Of a stretch of DNA of 32,225 nucleotides, positions 30,451-32,225 are shown one piece after another. The position numbers were made by a program, and so were the translations under genes. Within the stretch, counting starts at the first letter, position 1. The number at the start of each line of letters is the position of its first letter. The notes below the pieces were generated by a model. The model was not told the DNA's origin. It made no database searches and was given only the letters and a program-made list of their open reading frames with translations. The DNA comes from Roseateles toxinivorans (GTDB lineage Bacteria; Pseudomonadota; Gammaproteobacteria; Burkholderiales; Burkholderiaceae_C), in NCBI GenBank assembly GCA_945898095.1, contig CAMDHE010000053.1:1-32225 (forward strand), in the 5' to 3' direction.

Positions 30451-32225
30451 CACATCACCACCAGCAGCGTGGCGGTCAGCGTCAGGAAGCTGTAGAGCAG
30501 GTAGACCGCGATGCGGCCCTGCTGCATCAAGCCGATCAAGCGCGCCAGATGGTTGGCCAGGTCGGCCAGTGGCAGATAGAGCCAATGCCAAAAATGGTCT
30601 TCCAGCTTGATGCTGTAACGCGGCTGTGGATCGAATGGCGTCGGCAGTTCGCGCTGCATCCGGAAGAAGGGTTCGAAAATCTGCCGGATCGGCTGACCGA
30701 AGCCTTCGGCCGTGTCCTGCATGCGTGCATTGCCCCAGGGAAAGCCGCAGGCCCAGGGCGGCGCGCGTCTTGTCCGGCCATGGTAGAGCAGGCGCACCAG
30801 CAGGAAAGCCAGCACAAAGCTGCCGATGATGCCGAGCAGGAAGATCACCGGCCCGTAACTCGCCTGATCCATGTTGACCGGCGCCAGCAGCCAGCCGTTC
30901 GCCGCAGTGCGCGCGCCCAGCCCGGCTTGCACCAGTTGCTGCGTCACCGGGTCGATCAACTGGATGAACTGTGTCGGCAACAGGCCTAGCGCCAAGCAGC
31001 CCAGCGCCAGCCAGAGCATGCCGGCGCGTTCCCACCAACCGGCGTCGTGGGCATGGGCGAGCTTGTCTTCGCGCGGCTGGCCAAGGAAGATCACGCCGAA
31101 GAACTTGACCATCGTGTAGCCCGCCAATGCCGCCACCAGCGCGATCAGCGCCGCGACCGCCGGAATCAGCATTGTCAGCAAGGGCAGCGGCAGGTCAGGC
31201 GTGAACAGAAAACTCTGCAGCAGCAACCATTCCGAGACAAAGCCGCCCAGCGGCGGCAAGCCCGCGCTGGCCAGCACGCCCAGCAGCATCAGCCAGGCGA
31301 CCCAGGGCATCGTGCGGATCAGTCCGCCGAGGCGGCCGAGATTGCGCTCCGAGGTCGCATGCAGGACGCTGCCGGTGCCGAGGAACAGCAAGCTCTTGAA
31401 GCAGGCATGGCTGGCGACGTGATAGAGCGTGGCAGTCAGCGCCAGCGCGGCCATCGGCAGCATTTCGAAGGCGGTAAAGATCAAGCTCAGACCCAGGCCG
31501 ACGAACAGCAGGCCCATGTTCTCGATCGACGAATAGGCCAGCAGGCGCTTCATGTCGGTCTGCGCCGCAGCAAACACGACGCCGTAGAGCGCTGTGGCCA
31601 GCCCGACCGCCAGCAGCAAGCCGCCCCACCACCACTGCTGCATCGGCAGCAGGTCGAACGACACCCTCAGCAGGCCGTAGATGGCGGTGTTCAGCATCAC
31701 GCCGCTCATCAAGGCCGAGACCGGCGAAGGTGCTGCCGGGTGCGCTTCGGGCAACCAGACATGCAGCGGCAGCACGCCCGCCTTGGCGCCGAAGCCGAAC
31801 AAGGCCAGCAGGAAACCCGCGCTGGCCCAGAACGGCGTCAGCTCCTGCGCGCGCATATTGGCGAAACGGTAGTCGCCGGTGTTCGCCTGCAGCACGCCAA
31901 AGCAGAGCAGGATGGCGATCGCGCCGACATGCGCCATCACCAGATAAAGGTAGCCGGCGCTGCGTACTTCGGCGATGCGGTGGTTGGCTGTGACCAGAAA
32001 GAACGATGACAGCGCCATCGTTTCCCACATCACCATGAAGGCATAGGCATCGTCAGCCAGTACCACCCCGACCATGCTGGCGAGGAAGAGATGGTATTCA
32101 AGGCATAACAAGCCCGGCGGTGTGCCTTCGCCCTGGCGGAAATAGCCGGCGGCGAAAACCGAGATGCCGGCCGAGGCGGCGCCGATCACCATCAGGAAAT
32201 AGGCTGACAAGGCGTCGAGCCGCAA
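30450..32225 (-). CDS. hyfB: Hydrogenase-4 subunit B-like antiporter subunit (NuoL family), 5' end beyond window
   Basis: The frame is open to the window edge, giving 591 residues; Escherichia coli HyfB has about 672, so roughly 80 N-terminal residues lie outside. It is a large antiporter-like membrane protein. The conserved channel region GFGAKAGVLPLHVWLPEAHPAAPSPVSALMSG is present, as are MKRLLAYSSIENMGLL, LYHVASHACFKSLLFL and GLPPLGGFVSEWLL. The C-terminal part has the HyfB/HycC-type extension with WACGFPWG and FEPFFRMQRELPTPF, then a final helix. It is the first gene of the operon visible here and overlaps hyfC. Confidence 0.9.
   Translation of the reverse strand: MRLDALSAYFLMVIGAASAGISVFAAGYFRQGEGTPPGLLCLEYHLFLASMVGVVLADDAYAFMVMWETMALSSFFLVTANHRIAEVRSAGYLYLVMAHVGAIAILLCFGVLQANTGDYRFANMRAQELTPFWASAGFLLALFGFGAKAGVLPLHVWLPEAHPAAPSPVSALMSGVMLNTAIYGLLRVSFDLLPMQQWWWGGLLLAVGLATALYGVVFAAAQTDMKRLLAYSSIENMGLLFVGLGLSLIFTAFEMLPMAALALTATLYHVASHACFKSLLFLGTGSVLHATSERNLGRLGGLIRTMPWVAWLMLLGVLASAGLPPLGGFVSEWLLLQSFLFTPDLPLPLLTMLIPAVAALIALVAALAGYTMVKFFGVIFLGQPREDKLAHAHDAGWWERAGMLWLALGCLALGLLPTQFIQLIDPVTQQLVQAGLGARTAANGWLLAPVNMDQASYGPVIFLLGIIGSFVLAFLLVRLLYHGRTRRAPPWACGFPWGNARMQDTAEGFGQPIRQIFEPFFRMQRELPTPFDPQPRYSIKLEDHFWHWLYLPLADLANHLARLIGLMQQGRIAVYLLYSFLTLTATLLVVM

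Noticed and set aside
29509-31038. 509-codon version of hyfC starting at 31038
   Set aside because: The extension is a shadow of hyfB; the family start is the ATG at 30450 overlapping the hyfB stop.

Overview
The window (about 32 kb, GC-rich, tightly packed genes with frequent ATGA/TGATG overlaps) looks like a chromosomal segment of a pectin-degrading Gram-negative proteobacterium. A TonB-dependent receptor, a lipoprotein pectinase and an ABC importer all point to a two-membrane cell. The gene families and base composition would suit a betaproteobacterium of the Burkholderiales, but this placement is inference.

Bases 1 to about 21,400 form a nearly complete pectin and galacturonate utilisation locus. 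On the left are the end of a UxaA/GarD-type sugar-acid dehydratase, an FAH-family enzyme, an SMP-30 lactonase and uronate dehydrogenase (oxidative galacturonate branch), KDG kinase, and a YgjV membrane protein. Next come a two-domain rhamnogalacturonan acetylesterase-pectate lyase and a large TonB-dependent receptor. KdgF is divergent from a long plus-strand run: kduI, kduD, a Tog-type oligogalacturonide ABC importer (two permeases, ATPase, binding protein), oligogalacturonide lyase, a lipoprotein pectin methylesterase-pectate lyase fusion, and the IclR regulator kdgR. The implied flow is: demethylate, deacetylate and cut pectin outside or in the periplasm; import oligomers through the TonB receptor and then Tog; cut them with Ogl; convert unsaturated galacturonate through KdgF, KduI and KduD to KDG; phosphorylate KDG with KdgK. 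A KdgR-like palindrome lies in the udh/kdgK intergenic region, and weaker candidates lie at kdgF/kduI and kdgR.

Two gene remnants (a PIN-domain tail and a TRAP-transporter DctM tail) flank the lactonase gene, showing past rearrangement and probable loss of a monomer-uptake system.

Bases 21,458 to 25,140 are accessory: a predicted Na+/H+ antiporter, a TumE/TumA-like toxin-antitoxin pair with a palindrome over the toxin start, a scrambled relic of a second antitoxin copy, and a CHASE-type membrane sensor with a degenerate GGDEF-like tail.

Bases 25,371 to 32,225 (minus strand) encode a hydrogenase-4-like membrane complex in the order hyfB-C-E-F-G-I. Its large subunit has lost all four Ni-Fe cysteine ligands. 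It is therefore not a hydrogenase but a member of the poorly understood energy-converting hydrogenase-related (Ehr) group. This complex and the two chimeric pectinases are the most interesting contents of the window.
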